This document shows, in pieces, positions 17,589-26,956 of a stretch of DNA of 64,000 nt (position 1 is its first letter; every line of letters begins with the position of its first letter). The stretch spans positions 160,397 to 224,396 of the forward strand of contig PBWH01000014.1 of assembly GCA_002727195.1 (NCBI GenBank), given 5' to 3'. Under the pieces are notes generated by a model, which was given only the letters and a program-made list of their open reading frames with translations, searched no databases and was not told where the DNA came from. The position numbers and the translations under genes were made by a program. This DNA comes from Gemmatimonadota bacterium. GTDB taxonomy: Bacteria; Latescibacterota; UBA2968.

Positions 17589-19028
17589 CTAACCAGCGAC
17601 ACTGGCCTGTGTCTTCTCTTTCAGGGTCTGGGCAGCGAGTATGCCGGCCACCGGGAATACCGCCAGAATAACGAACGTATCCTGATACGCGGTCACCTCG
17701 CCAGCCCCAGCATCGAGATGTGCTTGGAGCAAGACCCCGCTGAGAGAGGTCCCGATGACGGACCCCACAAACCGAAGCATGCTATAGACACCCGCTGCTG
17801 CACCCCGGTATTCCTCCTCAATCGTGCTCATCACGTATCGATGGAGAGACGCCAGCATGAGCCCGGCGCCCACGCCGTGAAGGGCAAGGCTCCCTCCTAC
17901 CGTCCATAGGGATGTCTCTTCATCGAGCGTCCAGAAAATGAACATCACGCTGATCTGAATCAGTAGCCCCATTGAGGCCGGAATGCGGGTCCCCCACCGA
18001 TCCGCCAGGTCGCCGCCAAAGCGCGTCACGAGCGCCATCGCTCCCGAGTTCAGGACGAGCATCGCGCCCAGCTCCGCCGGCTCGAGGTGGTGAATGTCGA
18101 CCAGGTAGAGCGGGACCAGAAAGGACAACCCGCCCATCGCCATCATCCGAGTTGAGGCACAGAATGACGACGTCACAAAGCGAACGTTCGTCATGATCCG
18201 TGTCGACACGAACGGATTGTTTCGCCTTGCTTCCCACCACCAGAAACCCAAAAAGCAGGAGACGGATACGATCAGCAACCGCCAGTCCCGCATCGGAGCG
18301 ACACCGGTGATGGCGCGGCTCGACAGGAAGAACACGAGCGACGAGAGAGAGACCGAGAGCAGGACGAAGCCGGACCAGTCGAATGCTCTCAGGTATGATC
18401 GCGTCTGTCCGGGAATACGTTCACGCGAGGGAACTCGCGTCCAGACGACAAGAAAAGCCACGGTGCTGACGATCAGGGGTGGACCGTAGGTCATCCGCCA
18501 GCCCCACGCCGCAGCGACAAACCCGGCGATAAACGGGCCGACAAACCCGGTAGACGGACCGACTGAACTCCACGTCCCAAGCGCCCGACCGCGTTCCCGC
18601 TCGTTGAACAGCGAAGAGATCAGTGACATCCCGAGCGGCATCATCCCGGCGACGCCCAGCCCCAGCACCGCCATACCGAACATCACCGATGGGACGAATG
18701 TAGCAGACATCATCAGGACCGTACCGGTCGCGAAGATCATTGTGCCCATCAGGATCAACCGACGTGGATCGACACCGTCGCTGAGCCGCCCATACACAGG
18801 CATCAGCAGCATAAACGGGAGCGTAAACGACGCGGACACCCACGCCGTCAAGTCTGCAGTCAGCTGGAACTCATCACGGATGATGGGAAGGGCGACGCGG
18901 GACATCGTCGAGATCATGGGCATCAGCATCGACGGAAACATCAGGCTGAACATGATCCGGCGCGCCTGCTGGAGCGACTCAGCGGGTGTAGCCGGTGAAG
19001 GTGTATCAGTTTCGGCAGTGGACGACAA
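17589..19028 (-). CDS. MFS transporter, DHA2 (EmrB/QacA) multidrug type
   Basis: A protein of 479 residues with about 14 membrane helices. MISTMSRVALPIIRDEFQLT replaces the classical LDxTIVNVALP motif of drug:H+ antiporter family 2, and VYGRLSDGVDPRRLILMG is the loop-2 motif. LISSLFNERERGRALGTWSS corresponds to motif C-neighbouring loop 4-5. Efflux of hydrophobic compounds is the likely role. A short A/B spacing with an upstream hairpin (19114-19138) separates it from the divergent aldo/keto reductase. Confidence 0.9.
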   Translation of the reverse strand: MSSTAETDTPSPATPAESLQQARRIMFSLMFPSMLMPMISTMSRVALPIIRDEFQLTADLTAWVSASFTLPFMLLMPVYGRLSDGVDPRRLILMGTMIFATGTVLMMSATFVPSVMFGMAVLGLGVAGMMPLGMSLISSLFNERERGRALGTWSSVGPSTGFVGPFIAGFVAAAWGWRMTYGPPLIVSTVAFLVVWTRVPSRERIPGQTRSYLRAFDWSGFVLLSVSLSSLVFFLSSRAITGVAPMRDWRLLIVSVSCFLGFWWWEARRNNPFVSTRIMTNVRFVTSSFCASTRMMAMGGLSFLVPLYLVDIHHLEPAELGAMLVLNSGAMALVTRFGGDLADRWGTRIPASMGLLIQISVMFIFWTLDEETSLWTVGGSLALHGVGAGLMLASLHRYVMSTIEEEYRGAAAGVYSMLRFVGSVIGTSLSGVLLQAHLDAGAGEVTAYQDTFVILAVFPVAGILAAQTLKEKTQASVAG

Positions 19029-19113
19029 ACGGAACTTTCGATTGCAGTGAAGTCAACAGGCTTCTTATCCTACGCACTGGGATTGCACGAGACAAGCTCG
19101 GCAGTAGCTCCCC

Positions 19114-19138
19114 CGCCCCTAACCTGCGGTTAGGGGCG
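19114..19138. other. Perfect 11-bp hairpin between divergent genes
   Basis: CGCCCCTAACC at 19114-19124, loop TGC, and its reverse complement to 19138. It lies in the 150-bp region between the divergently transcribed MFS and aldo/keto reductase genes, so an operator is possible. A small palindromic repeat is the alternative. Confidence 0.7.
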
Positions 19139-19178
19139 GACCATCATCCGAACAGAACAACAGCCAGGACTCTACTGA

Positions 19179-20129
19179 ATGGACTACACCAACTTCGGAT
19201 CCGCCGGGGTGAAAGTCAGCCGCATCGCCCTCGGTCTCGGCCTGCGCGGACAGGGCAACGAAACGGAGGCACAGAAACTCGTCGAACACGCCATCGCCTC
19301 CGGGATCAACTTCATCGACTGCGCCAACATATACGGACCCAACGATGACCGCGCGAACATCGGCCGCTCCGAGGTTGTCGCCGGGAAAGCGATCGCCGAC
19401 AAACGCGACCAGATCATCCTGACGTCGAAAGTGTGCGGCCAACTGGGACCCGACCCGAACGACCGCGGCACATCGGCCTTCCACATCCATCGCGAGATCG
19501 AGAACTCGCTCCGACGTCTGAACACGGATCATCTGGATGTTTACCTCGTCCACAACTACGACGAGACGACCACGCTCGAAGAAACGATGCGGGCCCTGGA
19601 CGACATCGTGAGGAGTGGAAAGGCGCGATACGTCGGCTGCTGCAACTACACGGCCTGGCAGGTCTGTCGCGCTCTCTGGGTCTCGGATTCAACGAACTCG
19701 GCATCCTTCATGTGCGTCCAGAATCCGTACAACCTGCTGAACCGGGGTCTGGAGAACGAAATGTTCGGCCTGATCCGCGACCGGGGTCTCGGCGCGATGG
19801 CTTACAGTCCCCTCGCGGTCGGCCTGCTGAGCGGCGCATACCGACCGGGTGAACCGCCGCCTGAGGGTTCGATCTGGGCTTCGGGGCGTTTGGGTGACTA
19901 CGTGGCGGAAACAGCGGGAAGTGTCGGGCGAAGGATGAGTGTATTACTCGAGGTCGCGGACGAACTCGGAAAGACGGCCGCGCAGGTTGCCCTCGCCTGG
20001 ATTATGTCGCACGACGAGATCACATGTGCGATCAGTGGAGCAGACAACCAGGGACAGATCGATGATGTGGTGGGATCAGTGGGGTGGGAGATTCCGAGAG
20101 AGTTGCTGGAGCGGTTGAACGAGGCCTAG
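19179..20129 (+). CDS. Aldo/keto reductase (AKR11/12-like)
   Basis: A protein of 316 residues, TIM-barrel reductase. The catalytic tetrad can be placed: Asp in FIDCANIYG, Tyr in the same motif, Lys in LTSKVCGQ, His in VYLVHNYDE. The cofactor end AISGADNQGQIDDVV is slightly different from the usual GTSN pattern. It reduces aldehydes or ketones with NADPH. The start MDYTNFGSAGVKVSRIALG is the canonical first strand. It appears intact and monocistronic. Confidence 0.9.
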   Translation: MDYTNFGSAGVKVSRIALGLGLRGQGNETEAQKLVEHAIASGINFIDCANIYGPNDDRANIGRSEVVAGKAIADKRDQIILTSKVCGQLGPDPNDRGTSAFHIHREIENSLRRLNTDHLDVYLVHNYDETTTLEETMRALDDIVRSGKARYVGCCNYTAWQVCRALWVSDSTNSASFMCVQNPYNLLNRGLENEMFGLIRDRGLGAMAYSPLAVGLLSGAYRPGEPPPEGSIWASGRLGDYVAETAGSVGRRMSVLLEVADELGKTAAQVALAWIMSHDEITCAISGADNQGQIDDVVGSVGWEIPRELLERLNEA

Positions 20130-20146
20130 GAGAAACCGCCAACCCT

Positions 20147-20186
20147 TAGCCCTCACCTGCTCACGCTAGCAGGAGAGGATTCACCT
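20147..20186. repeat. Dispersed CCCTCACC/AGGAGAGG repeat, partial copy
   Basis: CCCTCACCTGCTCACGC followed by TAGCAGGAGAGGATTCACC carries the outer CCCTCACCTG and inner GGAGAGGA blocks seen at 21.2, 24.0, 24.1, 39.05 and 41.1 kb. Confidence 0.65.
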
Positions 20187-20216
20187 TTACGGGCAATGCA
20201 CGCTGGAGCGCTGAAC

Positions 20217-21161
20217 TTATCGCTCTTTAGTATACACATACGGCCTCTGACCCCAGGGCATGGGGCGCCCTCGCGCAATCACCATCAACTCATACCAGTC
20301 ATCACGATCCAGCGTCTTCCCGACGGCGTCGACGGCTTCTGCCAGATGATCGGGGTTGGCCGTCCCCACGAGCGGGATAACACCACCCGGAAGCTGCATC
20401 AGCCACGCCAGTGCGACCTGGCTCATCGTCCATCCATACTGATCAGCGAACGCCTTTACCTGCGTAGCCACACCTGCCTCACGCTGTTCCTGCCAGTCAT
20501 CCCGCGCTGAAGATTTTCCTGCCAGGACACCCTTGTGATTCGGGCTCCAGCACAGAACGTTCATCTTCTTCTCCAGACAGACCGCCGTCAGCCCGGTTTC
20601 GATCGGCTCGAGGTGCAACAGGCTGAACTGGGTCTGCAGGGATTCGAGCCTCACGTATTCGGACAGCGCCCGGATTTCATCTGCAGTGTAGTTGCTGACG
20701 CCCACGTGTCTGACCTTCCCCTCGCTCTTCAGCTCCTCAAAGGCCTGACCAATTTCTTCCGGATGTGCCAGGTAGTCGATCCGGTGAGGCTGGATCAGGT
20801 CGATGTAATCCACGTCGAGACGCTTGAGCGACACCTCCACGCTGGACTTCAGATATGTGGCAGACAGGTCGTACGCTTTGTGCTCATATGCGGGGACCAT
20901 CCCCGGGAAAACTATCCCGCACTTGGAGGCGATGATCACGTCTTCGCGTGAGATGCCGGCCTCCTTCAGAGCCTTCCCGAGAACTTCCTCGGATTCACCG
21001 CCTGTATACACATCCGCTGTGTCGTAGAAGGTGATCCCTGATTCGTGGGCACGTCGTACGGTGGCGATACCGTCGGCTTCGTTGGCGTGGGTCAGGCTCA
21101 TGCAGCCGAGGGAGATGGCGGAGACTTGCTGGCCTGTGGTGCCTAGTTCCACGGTCTTCAA
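20217..21161 (-). CDS. Aldo/keto reductase (second copy, AKR11-like)
   Basis: About 314 residues. I place the start at TTG 21161, where AGAAGG lies 5 nt upstream and the protein begins MKTVELGTTGQQVSAISLG as family members do. An upstream ATG at 21203 would add 14 residues that derive from a repeat. Tetrad: Asp and Tyr in FYDTADVYTGGESEE, Lys in IIASKCG, His in DLIQPHRID. The cofactor motif VGTANPDHLAEAV is canonical. It is convergent with the first AKR across a repeat. The two share only the family fold, so this is not a recent duplication. Confidence 0.9.
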   Translation of the reverse strand: MKTVELGTTGQQVSAISLGCMSLTHANEADGIATVRRAHESGITFYDTADVYTGGESEEVLGKALKEAGISREDVIIASKCGIVFPGMVPAYEHKAYDLSATYLKSSVEVSLKRLDVDYIDLIQPHRIDYLAHPEEIGQAFEELKSEGKVRHVGVSNYTADEIRALSEYVRLESLQTQFSLLHLEPIETGLTAVCLEKKMNVLCWSPNHKGVLAGKSSARDDWQEQREAGVATQVKAFADQYGWTMSQVALAWLMQLPGGVIPLVGTANPDHLAEAVDAVGKTLDRDDWYELMVIARGRPMPWGQRPYVYTKER

Positions 21162-21193
21162 GTGTGCCTTCTCTATGGTGTCGATGGGGTTCC

Positions 21194-21275
21194 CCTCTCC
21201 CATCTAGTGGGAGAGGCTTGTCCCGGACTTGATCCGGGACGGTTCGGCGCCTGCGTCGAACCCGGTGAGGGCCTG
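21194..21275. repeat. Composite double-hairpin repeat (same family as 41.1 kb)
   Basis: Hairpin 1 is CCTCTCCCA/TGGGAGAGG (21194-21216). Hairpin 2 is GTCCCGGA/TCCGGGAC (21220-21240). An outer CCGGTGAGGGCC block lies at 21263-21275. Read on the minus strand, the order of blocks is the same as in the element at 41104-41182, which indicates a defined mobile or amplified unit of about 80 bp. Confidence 0.85.
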
Positions 21276-21283
21276 ATCTGGCG

Positions 21284-22288
21284 TCAGTGTTCCCCATCCG
21301 GTCGCATCTCGCCCAGGGACTTTTCCCCGGGGTGTATCCACTCTACCGCGGGACTCTCCACACGTCCATAGGCGTTCCAAACTTTGAATCCGAGCAGAGC
21401 GCGCAGGTCGTCATCGGCCTCCTCTACAACCGACTCGAGTGCACCCACCGTCAGGTTCTCCTGCCCTCGGAACTGGGGACCGCAGAAGGTGGACAGCAGG
21501 GCCAGTCGGTCTTCCGTTCCCGTATTCGCTCCCGTGCCGTGCCACGTCCTCGCGTCCAGAACAATTGCTGTTCCCGCGGGGGCTTCCGGCTGGACGGCCA
21601 TCCCTTCCCCGCCGGCGTCTGGCACTTTGCCCCACAGATGGCTACCAGGCACAAGGCGCGTCGCACCGATCTCAGCCGTGAAGTCAACCAGCATCCAGAT
21701 CACGTTGATGGCCGCCAGGGGTGCAATCATCGGTGGTTCGGGCATCTCCTCGTCCACATCGAACCGATCACGCTTCATCGACCCGATCGGCAGGGCATCG
21801 CGATCCGGTCGTGTCGGTGTCGGCATCCACCACTGATCCGTATGCAGCGGCATATCGACCCCACCGGGCTTGGCGATGTTCGCCCCATAGCTGCTGATGA
21901 TGTATTCCTCACCCAGAAACCGGTCCACGATGGTCCGGACGGGCTTCACCTTGAAGATCTCGTGGAACACCTTCCCCTTGTTGATCAGCATCCAGACACG
22001 CTGGTTCCGCCCGCCCGCCTCCTCCGTGAACGCCTCCTGCCGAATCCGGCCGTCCGCATCCCGAAAGGCCCCCCAATTCTGTTCGGGCCCCCCATCCCTG
22101 AAATCAGCACCAGTCTGCCGCTCTGCCTCAGCCTGCTCGACCAGCCGCTCTCTCATCCGGGCGACCTGTTCACAGGAGAGCGCCTCCTCGATCAGACAGA
22201 ATCCTGCCCTCTGAAAGTCATCGCACACAGCATCGAGATCCCGCGTAAGCTCCGGCACCTTCAGCGCCTGTCTCTGGTCATTTGTCAT
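21284..22288 (-). CDS. Phytanoyl-CoA dioxygenase family (PhyH) oxygenase
   Basis: About 334 residues, a non-haem Fe(II)/2-oxoglutarate dioxygenase. The iron facial triad is readable: H-T-D in MPLHTDQWW (about residue 150) and the distal His in ARTWHGTGAN, with the 2-oxoglutarate Arg in TEDRLALLSTF. Substrates in this bacterial expansion are largely unknown (small metabolites, lipids, nucleosides). The start is uncertain because ATG 22288 falls in a TCATTGG repeat, and ATG 22318 would add 10 residues. It overlaps the end of a nonsense-broken gene upstream. Confidence 0.85.
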   Translation of the reverse strand: MTNDQRQALKVPELTRDLDAVCDDFQRAGFCLIEEALSCEQVARMRERLVEQAEAERQTGADFRDGGPEQNWGAFRDADGRIRQEAFTEEAGGRNQRVWMLINKGKVFHEIFKVKPVRTIVDRFLGEEYIISSYGANIAKPGGVDMPLHTDQWWMPTPTRPDRDALPIGSMKRDRFDVDEEMPEPPMIAPLAAINVIWMLVDFTAEIGATRLVPGSHLWGKVPDAGGEGMAVQPEAPAGTAIVLDARTWHGTGANTGTEDRLALLSTFCGPQFRGQENLTVGALESVVEEADDDLRALLGFKVWNAYGRVESPAVEWIHPGEKSLGEMRPDGEH

Positions 22289-22721
22289 TGGACATTGGAA
22301 TGTCGGCTCCTCCAGCACGCTCCCGATTGATCACGTGCTGGATCCCAGCCGGGATTGCCTTCAGCCCCTGGTAGAGGAACTTCGGAACAAGTGTCAGCGA
22401 ATCGATCTTGGCAATCGAAAACCATCGGAAGGTGAGTGTCAGTGGCCCCTCGATCCCCTGGTGCGTCTGGGTCTTGTCGAGAGCGAGCTGCATCGCCTCG
22501 TTGCACGCGCAAATGCAGACCACGTAACTGTCTTCGGTAACGCCTGTGTCCGCGATACCCGACTCAGAAAACTGCACATTGTCCAGAGTCTCCACTTCCG
22601 AGAACACGTCCACTTAGTGCCCGAACACCTCACGCCGTTCGCGGTCCATGCACACAACTTGCACATCACTGATTCGCCAGGCAACCAGGATCGGGCAGGT
22701 CTCATAGACAGATAGTTTCAT
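22278..22721 (-). pseudogene. Conserved hypothetical protein, one in-frame TAA
   Basis: Minus-strand ATG 22721 has a strong GGAGGG ribosome binding site. The frame reads MKLSVYETCPILVAWRIS...EVFGH, hits TAA at 22614-22616, and continues without shift as VDVFSEVETLDNVQF...TLTFRWFSIAKIDSLTLVPKF to 22278. Without the stop the product would be about 147 residues, soluble, ending in a hydrophobic helix (LVPKFLYQGLKAIPAGI). I do not recognise a family. The TAA replaces what could be a Tyr codon. It ends inside the start of the PhyH gene, so they probably formed one operon. Confidence 0.65.
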
Positions 22722-22813
22722 CCCTCCTTCACCGCATTGTGCCAATCCTGCGGATTGTCGTATTCCGGGTGTTAACTGTCTTGTCCCGGCATCATCCAAT
22801 TGACCAGGACACC

Positions 22814-23064
22814 ATGCACACAAGTTACCTGACAACCGCGCTCCGCAACCTGCAGCGTCACCGCTTCTACGCGATCCTCAACGTCGTTGGGCTCGCGATC
22901 GGTATTTCGTGCCTGCTGATCGCGATCATCTACGCCCAATCCCAGTTCAGCTACAACACACAACACGAGTAGCTGGATCTGATCTACCGCCTCGTCACTG
23001 AAGTCACCGATGTCGAGGGGACCCGATACGATGTTCGAACGGGCACTGTCGGGACTCACCTGAC
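22814..23064 (+). pseudogene. ABC-type antimicrobial/lipoprotein permease (FtsX/MacB type), N-terminal fragment
   Basis: MHTSYLTTALRNLQRHRFYAIL then NVVGLAIGISCLLIAIIYAQ is the cytoplasmic helix plus first membrane segment of MacB-like permeases. NTQHE-TAG(22970-22972)-LDLIYRLVTEV continues into the periplasmic MacB_PCD domain; the TAG most easily derives from CAG. About 30 residues later the similarity stops and sulfatase sequence begins, although the family normally has about 400-800 residues. This is a truncated gene fused to an unrelated fragment. Confidence 0.75.
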
Positions 23065-23855
23065 GGAAGGATCTGGAGGTCGCTGAGGAAGCGGCCCGTT
23101 GGCTGCGTGAGGATCGGCCACAGGGCTCGTGGGTCACCTTCGTCAAATTCAAACACCTGCATCGCCCCTGGCTCCCGTCCCAAGATCTGTGGACACACTA
23201 CGATCCGCTGGTCCGAGCTGAAGATCTGGATCCTCGGTTCACCCAGCCGATCGAAGACCTGCATCCCTTTCACCAGACCTTCTGGGAATAAAGAGGTGGT
23301 CGGTTACCACGGAGCGGTCGAAGTGCTCGACCAGAACATCCAGACCGTGCTGGACGCGCTGGACACGACCGGCGAAGCCGACAACACCAGTGTCATCTAC
23401 ACCTCGGACCACGGCGGCAACCCGGGTGATTCACCGCATCCTGGATCATGCGGCCTCTACGAGGAGTCAACACGGGTTCCGTTTATCGTGGCCGGCCCAG
23501 ATCCGGCGAAGGGCTCGACGATCACAGACGCTGTAGGAGGGATCAACCTCTACCCGACTGTCGCTGAGGTCGTCGGCGTCGACCAGCCGCCCGAATTGAG
23601 AGGGGTCTCCCTGAAGGGCCTGGCCATGGGGGGGATCGGGAGGCAGATAAACCCGGCCACGCGCTCTGCCAGTTGCACGCGACCGCATTCCTGGGAAGCA
23701 GATTCGCCTATCGCGAGGATCACTGGAAGGCGGAACTCGCTTCGAGTGGTCAGCTCCTCGAGGAGTTGGACAAGCGTGGCTGCGGGCGGGATACAGAGCG
23801 GCTCATCCCGAGATCGGATGTCGTCTTTCCTCCGGCCGAAGACGCAATACCGTAA
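23065..23855 (+). pseudogene. Sulfatase (alkaline phosphatase superfamily), 3' fragment
   Basis: It starts in mid-domain: VAEEAARWLREDRPQGSW then FVKFKHLHRPWLPSQDLW matches the central part of type I sulfatases, where an HxPW motif follows the substrate loop. The frame ends at TAA 23289-23291. A new frame carries GYHGAVEVLDQNIQTVLDAL, TSVIYTSDHGGN (metal ligands Asp-His) and STRVPFIVAGPDPAKG. The C-terminus shifts again near 23640. The N-terminal third with the formylglycine Cys/Ser-x-Pro-x-Arg motif is absent, consistent with a deletion that fused it to the permease fragment. Confidence 0.8.
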
Positions 23856-23943
23856 CCTCAGCCACGCCTCGCCTCGGATCATCCTCCCCTCATCGTCTTT
23901 CCTGTATTATCCTGTCCCCAGTTCTTGAAAATCCAGGCTTTCG

Positions 23944-24150
23944 GCCCTCACCCGACCTGCGGGCGAAACTGCCGGCCTGCAAGAATCCCTCTCCCACTGC
24001 GTAGGAGAGGGAGAGCGTTGTGAACTAGATCTCACCTGTGATTTCTTGACCGAATAACTAAATCGTAGTTGGGCTGCATCCAGGAGACAGGAAACCTCTC
24101 CTGCTGGCGGGAGAGGACAGATTCGCCGACGGCTAATCAGGTGAGGGCTT
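23944..24150. repeat. Two copies of the CTCTCCC/CCCTCACC repeat in opposite orientation
   Basis: Copy 1 (23944-24016) has CCCTCACCC...CCCTCTCCC-ACTGCGTA-GGAGAGGG. Copy 2 (24095-24149) has CCTCTCC-TGCTGGCG-GGAGAGG...AGGTGAGGGC. They are head-to-head around 80 bp of unique DNA. This accounts for the gap 23856-24250, where I see no gene. Confidence 0.8.
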
Positions 24151-24250
24151 TGCCCTTTACCGCGCTTCTACTCTATTCCGCATCGAAGAGTGGAAAGACC
24201 TGAACTCTGGCGTCACCCTGGCTTCTCCCTGGGTTATGACACAGGACTAG

Positions 24251-26206
24251 ATGGCACTCCCGAAAGCAGATCCACAGCCCAAACCCCGCCTGGCCCCCCA
24301 GGTCACCTACCGCGCGATCGCCATCGGCTGCGCGTGCGTGGCGTTCCTCGCCTGGGGCGGTCACTACACCCGGCACATCGGTCACACGACCAAGATGGCC
24401 CAGGACCATCTGCCCTGGGGAGCGGTTGTCCCGTTCATCCTGATCTGTGTGGTCGCCAACAAGCTGCTCGAGTGGCTCGCGCCCAGGCGTGTTCTGACGC
24501 GATCTGAGCTGCTCACCATCTTTGGCATGTCGCTCATCGCCTCTGCCCTGCCCAGCTACTTCATGGGCCACATGATGGCGAACATCGCCGCCCCCTACTA
24601 CTTCGCGAACGTGGAAAACCGGTGGGCGGACTTCATCCATCCACACCTGCCATCGTGGTCCGTCGTAACCGACCAGACGGCGGCAAAGTGGTTCTTTGAG
24701 GGAAAACCCAGGAACGTACCGGTCCCTTGGGATGCGTGGGCCATGCCTTTGTTCTGGCGGCTCTCGCTCGTCGGCGTCGTCGGCTTCTTCGGGTTCTGCC
24801 TGATCGCGATCCTGCGCAAGCAGTGGATCGAACACGAACGACTGACCTTCCCGCTGATGACACTCCCCGAGTCGCTCACCGAGCGGGAACCACGTGGATG
24901 GCTGCCAGTCGGCACGATGAACCAGCCGCTCTTCTGGCTCGGGTTTGGCCTGGTCTCCTTCCAGATCTACTGGAACATGATCTCCTACTTCGTCCCCCTG
25001 TTCCCGACCATCCCCCTTCGATTCCCGCTCCTCGAATTCGGGCCGCATTTCCCGCCGATTCACGCGCGTCTGTATCCGCTGATTATCGGGACGGGATATT
25101 TCATGGAACTCGACATGACCCTGAGTATCCTGGTCTTCCATCTTCTGCTGACCCTGGAGATGGGGCTGTTCAACCGGCTGGGAATCGAGATCGGTCCAAC
25201 GCACGTCTGGCCGTCATCGGAATTCGAAAATTGGCAGGGATTCGGAGCGCTGTGTGTGATCGTGCCGTGGAGCCTGTGGATGGCCCGCGGTCACCTGAGA
25301 GCGGTGTGGCGTAAGGCGTGGACGGATTCGGACGAAATCGACGACTCGGGTGAGTTTCTGTCTTACCGAACCGCTTTGATCGGCCTGGTCGGCAGTGCGC
25401 TGTTCATCTGCGCGTGGTGTGTCTCCTCCGGCATGTCACCGTTCGTAACCGCTGTGTTCTTTGCCCTGCTCATTGTCATCTGGATGGGGATCACCCGTTT
25501 ATCGATCGAAGGCGGGCTGATCAGTTCACGCACGATGCAGGCCCAGTTCGCGACCTACCGGATCCTCGGCGTCGAGAAGATCCCGCCTCAGGGCCTGGTT
25601 GGGTTCGCGCTGACCGAAACCTGGCATCACGACATCAAGACCATCCTGCTCACCGACCTGGCGAACGCCTCCTACCTGTTCCGAAACTTCAGAGCGGAGC
25701 GAAGACGCCTGGTCACGGCGGTTGGGCTCGCCATCACCATCGTGGTTTGCGGTAGCGCTTACTACCAGGTGACATCCAGCTACGAGACGGGTGCTTACAA
25801 CTACGGCGGAATCTACGGCCCCTACGTTCAGAATACGTTCGACACCATTACCAAGCTGATCCGGGATCCCTATTCGCTGAAACGTGAACGAGCTCTGATC
25901 GGGCTGATCGGAGGCGCCACCACCATCGTAATCCTCGGCTTGAGATACGTATACCCGGCCTTCCCCCTCCACCCCATCGGGTTTGCCGCTTCGACGGCCT
26001 ATCCCGTCAACCGGATCGTGTTCTCGTTCTTCTGGGCGTGGCTGACCAAGCTGATCATCCTGCGGGTCGGTGGAATCGCTGCCTACAGACGGGGCGCGAA
26101 CTTCTTCCTGGGCATGATGATCGGCTACTTCGTAGGAGTAGGTGTCTCCTTCGTCGTAGACTGTATATGGTTCCCAGAGCGAGGGCACTCCCTAGCGCTC
26201 TACTGA
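24251..26206 (+). CDS. Large polytopic membrane protein, DUF6785/DUF6784 type (OPT-like)
   Basis: A protein of 651 residues with about 14-16 hydrophobic helices. The N-terminal half (AIAIGCACVAFLAWGGHYTRH, a helix near the conserved FLGQMMANIAAPYYFA-like stretch, here FMGHMMANIAAPYYFAN) and the C-terminal segment GFAASTAYPVNRIVFSFFWAW belong to a membrane family found mainly in Planctomycetes, Poribacteria and Latescibacteria-type genomes. It resembles oligopeptide transporters. No biochemical function is established. It appears intact and alone, with a repeat-filled upstream region and no clear ribosome binding site. Confidence 0.75.
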   Translation: MALPKADPQPKPRLAPQVTYRAIAIGCACVAFLAWGGHYTRHIGHTTKMAQDHLPWGAVVPFILICVVANKLLEWLAPRRVLTRSELLTIFGMSLIASALPSYFMGHMMANIAAPYYFANVENRWADFIHPHLPSWSVVTDQTAAKWFFEGKPRNVPVPWDAWAMPLFWRLSLVGVVGFFGFCLIAILRKQWIEHERLTFPLMTLPESLTEREPRGWLPVGTMNQPLFWLGFGLVSFQIYWNMISYFVPLFPTIPLRFPLLEFGPHFPPIHARLYPLIIGTGYFMELDMTLSILVFHLLLTLEMGLFNRLGIEIGPTHVWPSSEFENWQGFGALCVIVPWSLWMARGHLRAVWRKAWTDSDEIDDSGEFLSYRTALIGLVGSALFICAWCVSSGMSPFVTAVFFALLIVIWMGITRLSIEGGLISSRTMQAQFATYRILGVEKIPPQGLVGFALTETWHHDIKTILLTDLANASYLFRNFRAERRRLVTAVGLAITIVVCGSAYYQVTSSYETGAYNYGGIYGPYVQNTFDTITKLIRDPYSLKRERALIGLIGGATTIVILGLRYVYPAFPLHPIGFAASTAYPVNRIVFSFFWAWLTKLIILRVGGIAAYRRGANFFLGMMIGYFVGVGVSFVVDCIWFPERGHSLALY

Positions 26207-26405
26207 TCCTTATAGGTATTGACATTCGGGCCTGCCCGGTCAAATTCACCTCGGCTAGCGGTCGTGTGCTAATCTCCCCAATAGATACAACTTATACATA
26301 CATAGCCTGCGAATAATGCCGGGGTATACCTGGGCAATGACTGCCAGCACCCAATGCTTGGCATATTACTCTATTTAACAGACATTTAACTATAGCGGTG
26401 ATCGG

Positions 26406-26890
26406 GGTGAGCTGGCACCTGGGTGGACCTCGAGACCTACTTCAACACGGGTTTTCCGAACACGGTCCTCGCGATGACGGTCAAGAACTTCAGCACCGAG
26501 GTCCAGTATCAGCGTGAGACGTTCGAGCTGCCCCGTAACATCCAGTTCGGGCTCCTGTTCGACCTGATCTCGCTGATGAACAATACACCGGCCCCGCATC
26601 ATCTAGACCTCGCGGTCGATCTGACAAACCCGATCGACTTCGATGAACGGATTCTGCTGGGTCTGAAGTATCGCTTCCAGACCCCGGGGAGCTCACTGGG
26701 GTACTCGCTCCGCGGCGGTTAAAAAAACAAATCCCGCCACCGAGAAGTTCTGCCTCGGTGTGGGATCCGGTTCGAGAACGAGAGCGGAAAAGGCGTCCGG
26801 ATTGACTATGCGTATCGTCAGTTCGACGGCGACTTCTTCGACTCGGTCAACATCATCTGCGGTGGTATCACGTGCTATTCTGCTGAGGGT
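26406..26890 (+). pseudogene. PorV/PorQ-type outer-membrane barrel, C-terminal fragment
   Basis: VLAMTVKNFSTEVQYQRETF then ELPRNIQFGLLFDL, HHLDLAVDLTNPIDFDERIL and GLKYRF is the conserved second half of PorV/PorQ (UPF0164) barrels. The motif LRGG is followed by TAA (26720-26722) where the family has Tyr. It continues in register for a few residues and shifts to IRFENESGKGVRIDYAYRQF DG. The signal peptide and N-terminal half are missing and the last strand is lost before the terminator. Such barrels accompany type IX-like secretion or GWxTD-type surface systems. The GWxTD gene lies 230 bp downstream. Confidence 0.7.
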
Positions 26891-26904
26891 GTAAGCAGTT
26901 TTTC

Positions 26905-26945
26905 GGGGCGACGAGCTCTCGATCGTCGCCCCGTTTATTTTTTTA
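26905..26945 (+). terminator. Rho-independent terminator
   Basis: GGGGCGACGA (26905-26914) pairs with TCGTCGCCCC (26923-26932) across an 8-nt loop and is followed by GTTTATTTTTTTAA. It marks the end of the barrel pseudogene transcript. Confidence 0.9.
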
Positions 26946-26956
26946 ACGCGGAACTT

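Larger units (their letters stand above)
16977..17602 (-). pseudogene. Secreted protein, frameshifted; polysaccharide-deacetylase-like piece
   Basis: A signal-peptide-like start (MSLVRLVVAGGLLSVSLGS) reads to YLILPDG. One frame change near 17420 then gives LRDIVGYVKDKGVPWMTATEINQ, which resembles the C-terminal helix region of polysaccharide deacetylases. It continues with WRVCTNEDMEQATILVGP and FDAHVMDLPADTWERIPVA. The tail then runs into repeat DNA (17107-17165), so the natural stop is lost or the repeat lies inside the gene. The family call is tentative; the frameshift and repeat junction are visible. Confidence 0.45.

Noticed and set aside
24173-25204. Long minus-strand frame opposite the DUF6785 protein
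   Set aside because: It is a hydrophilic shadow of a polytopic membrane protein.
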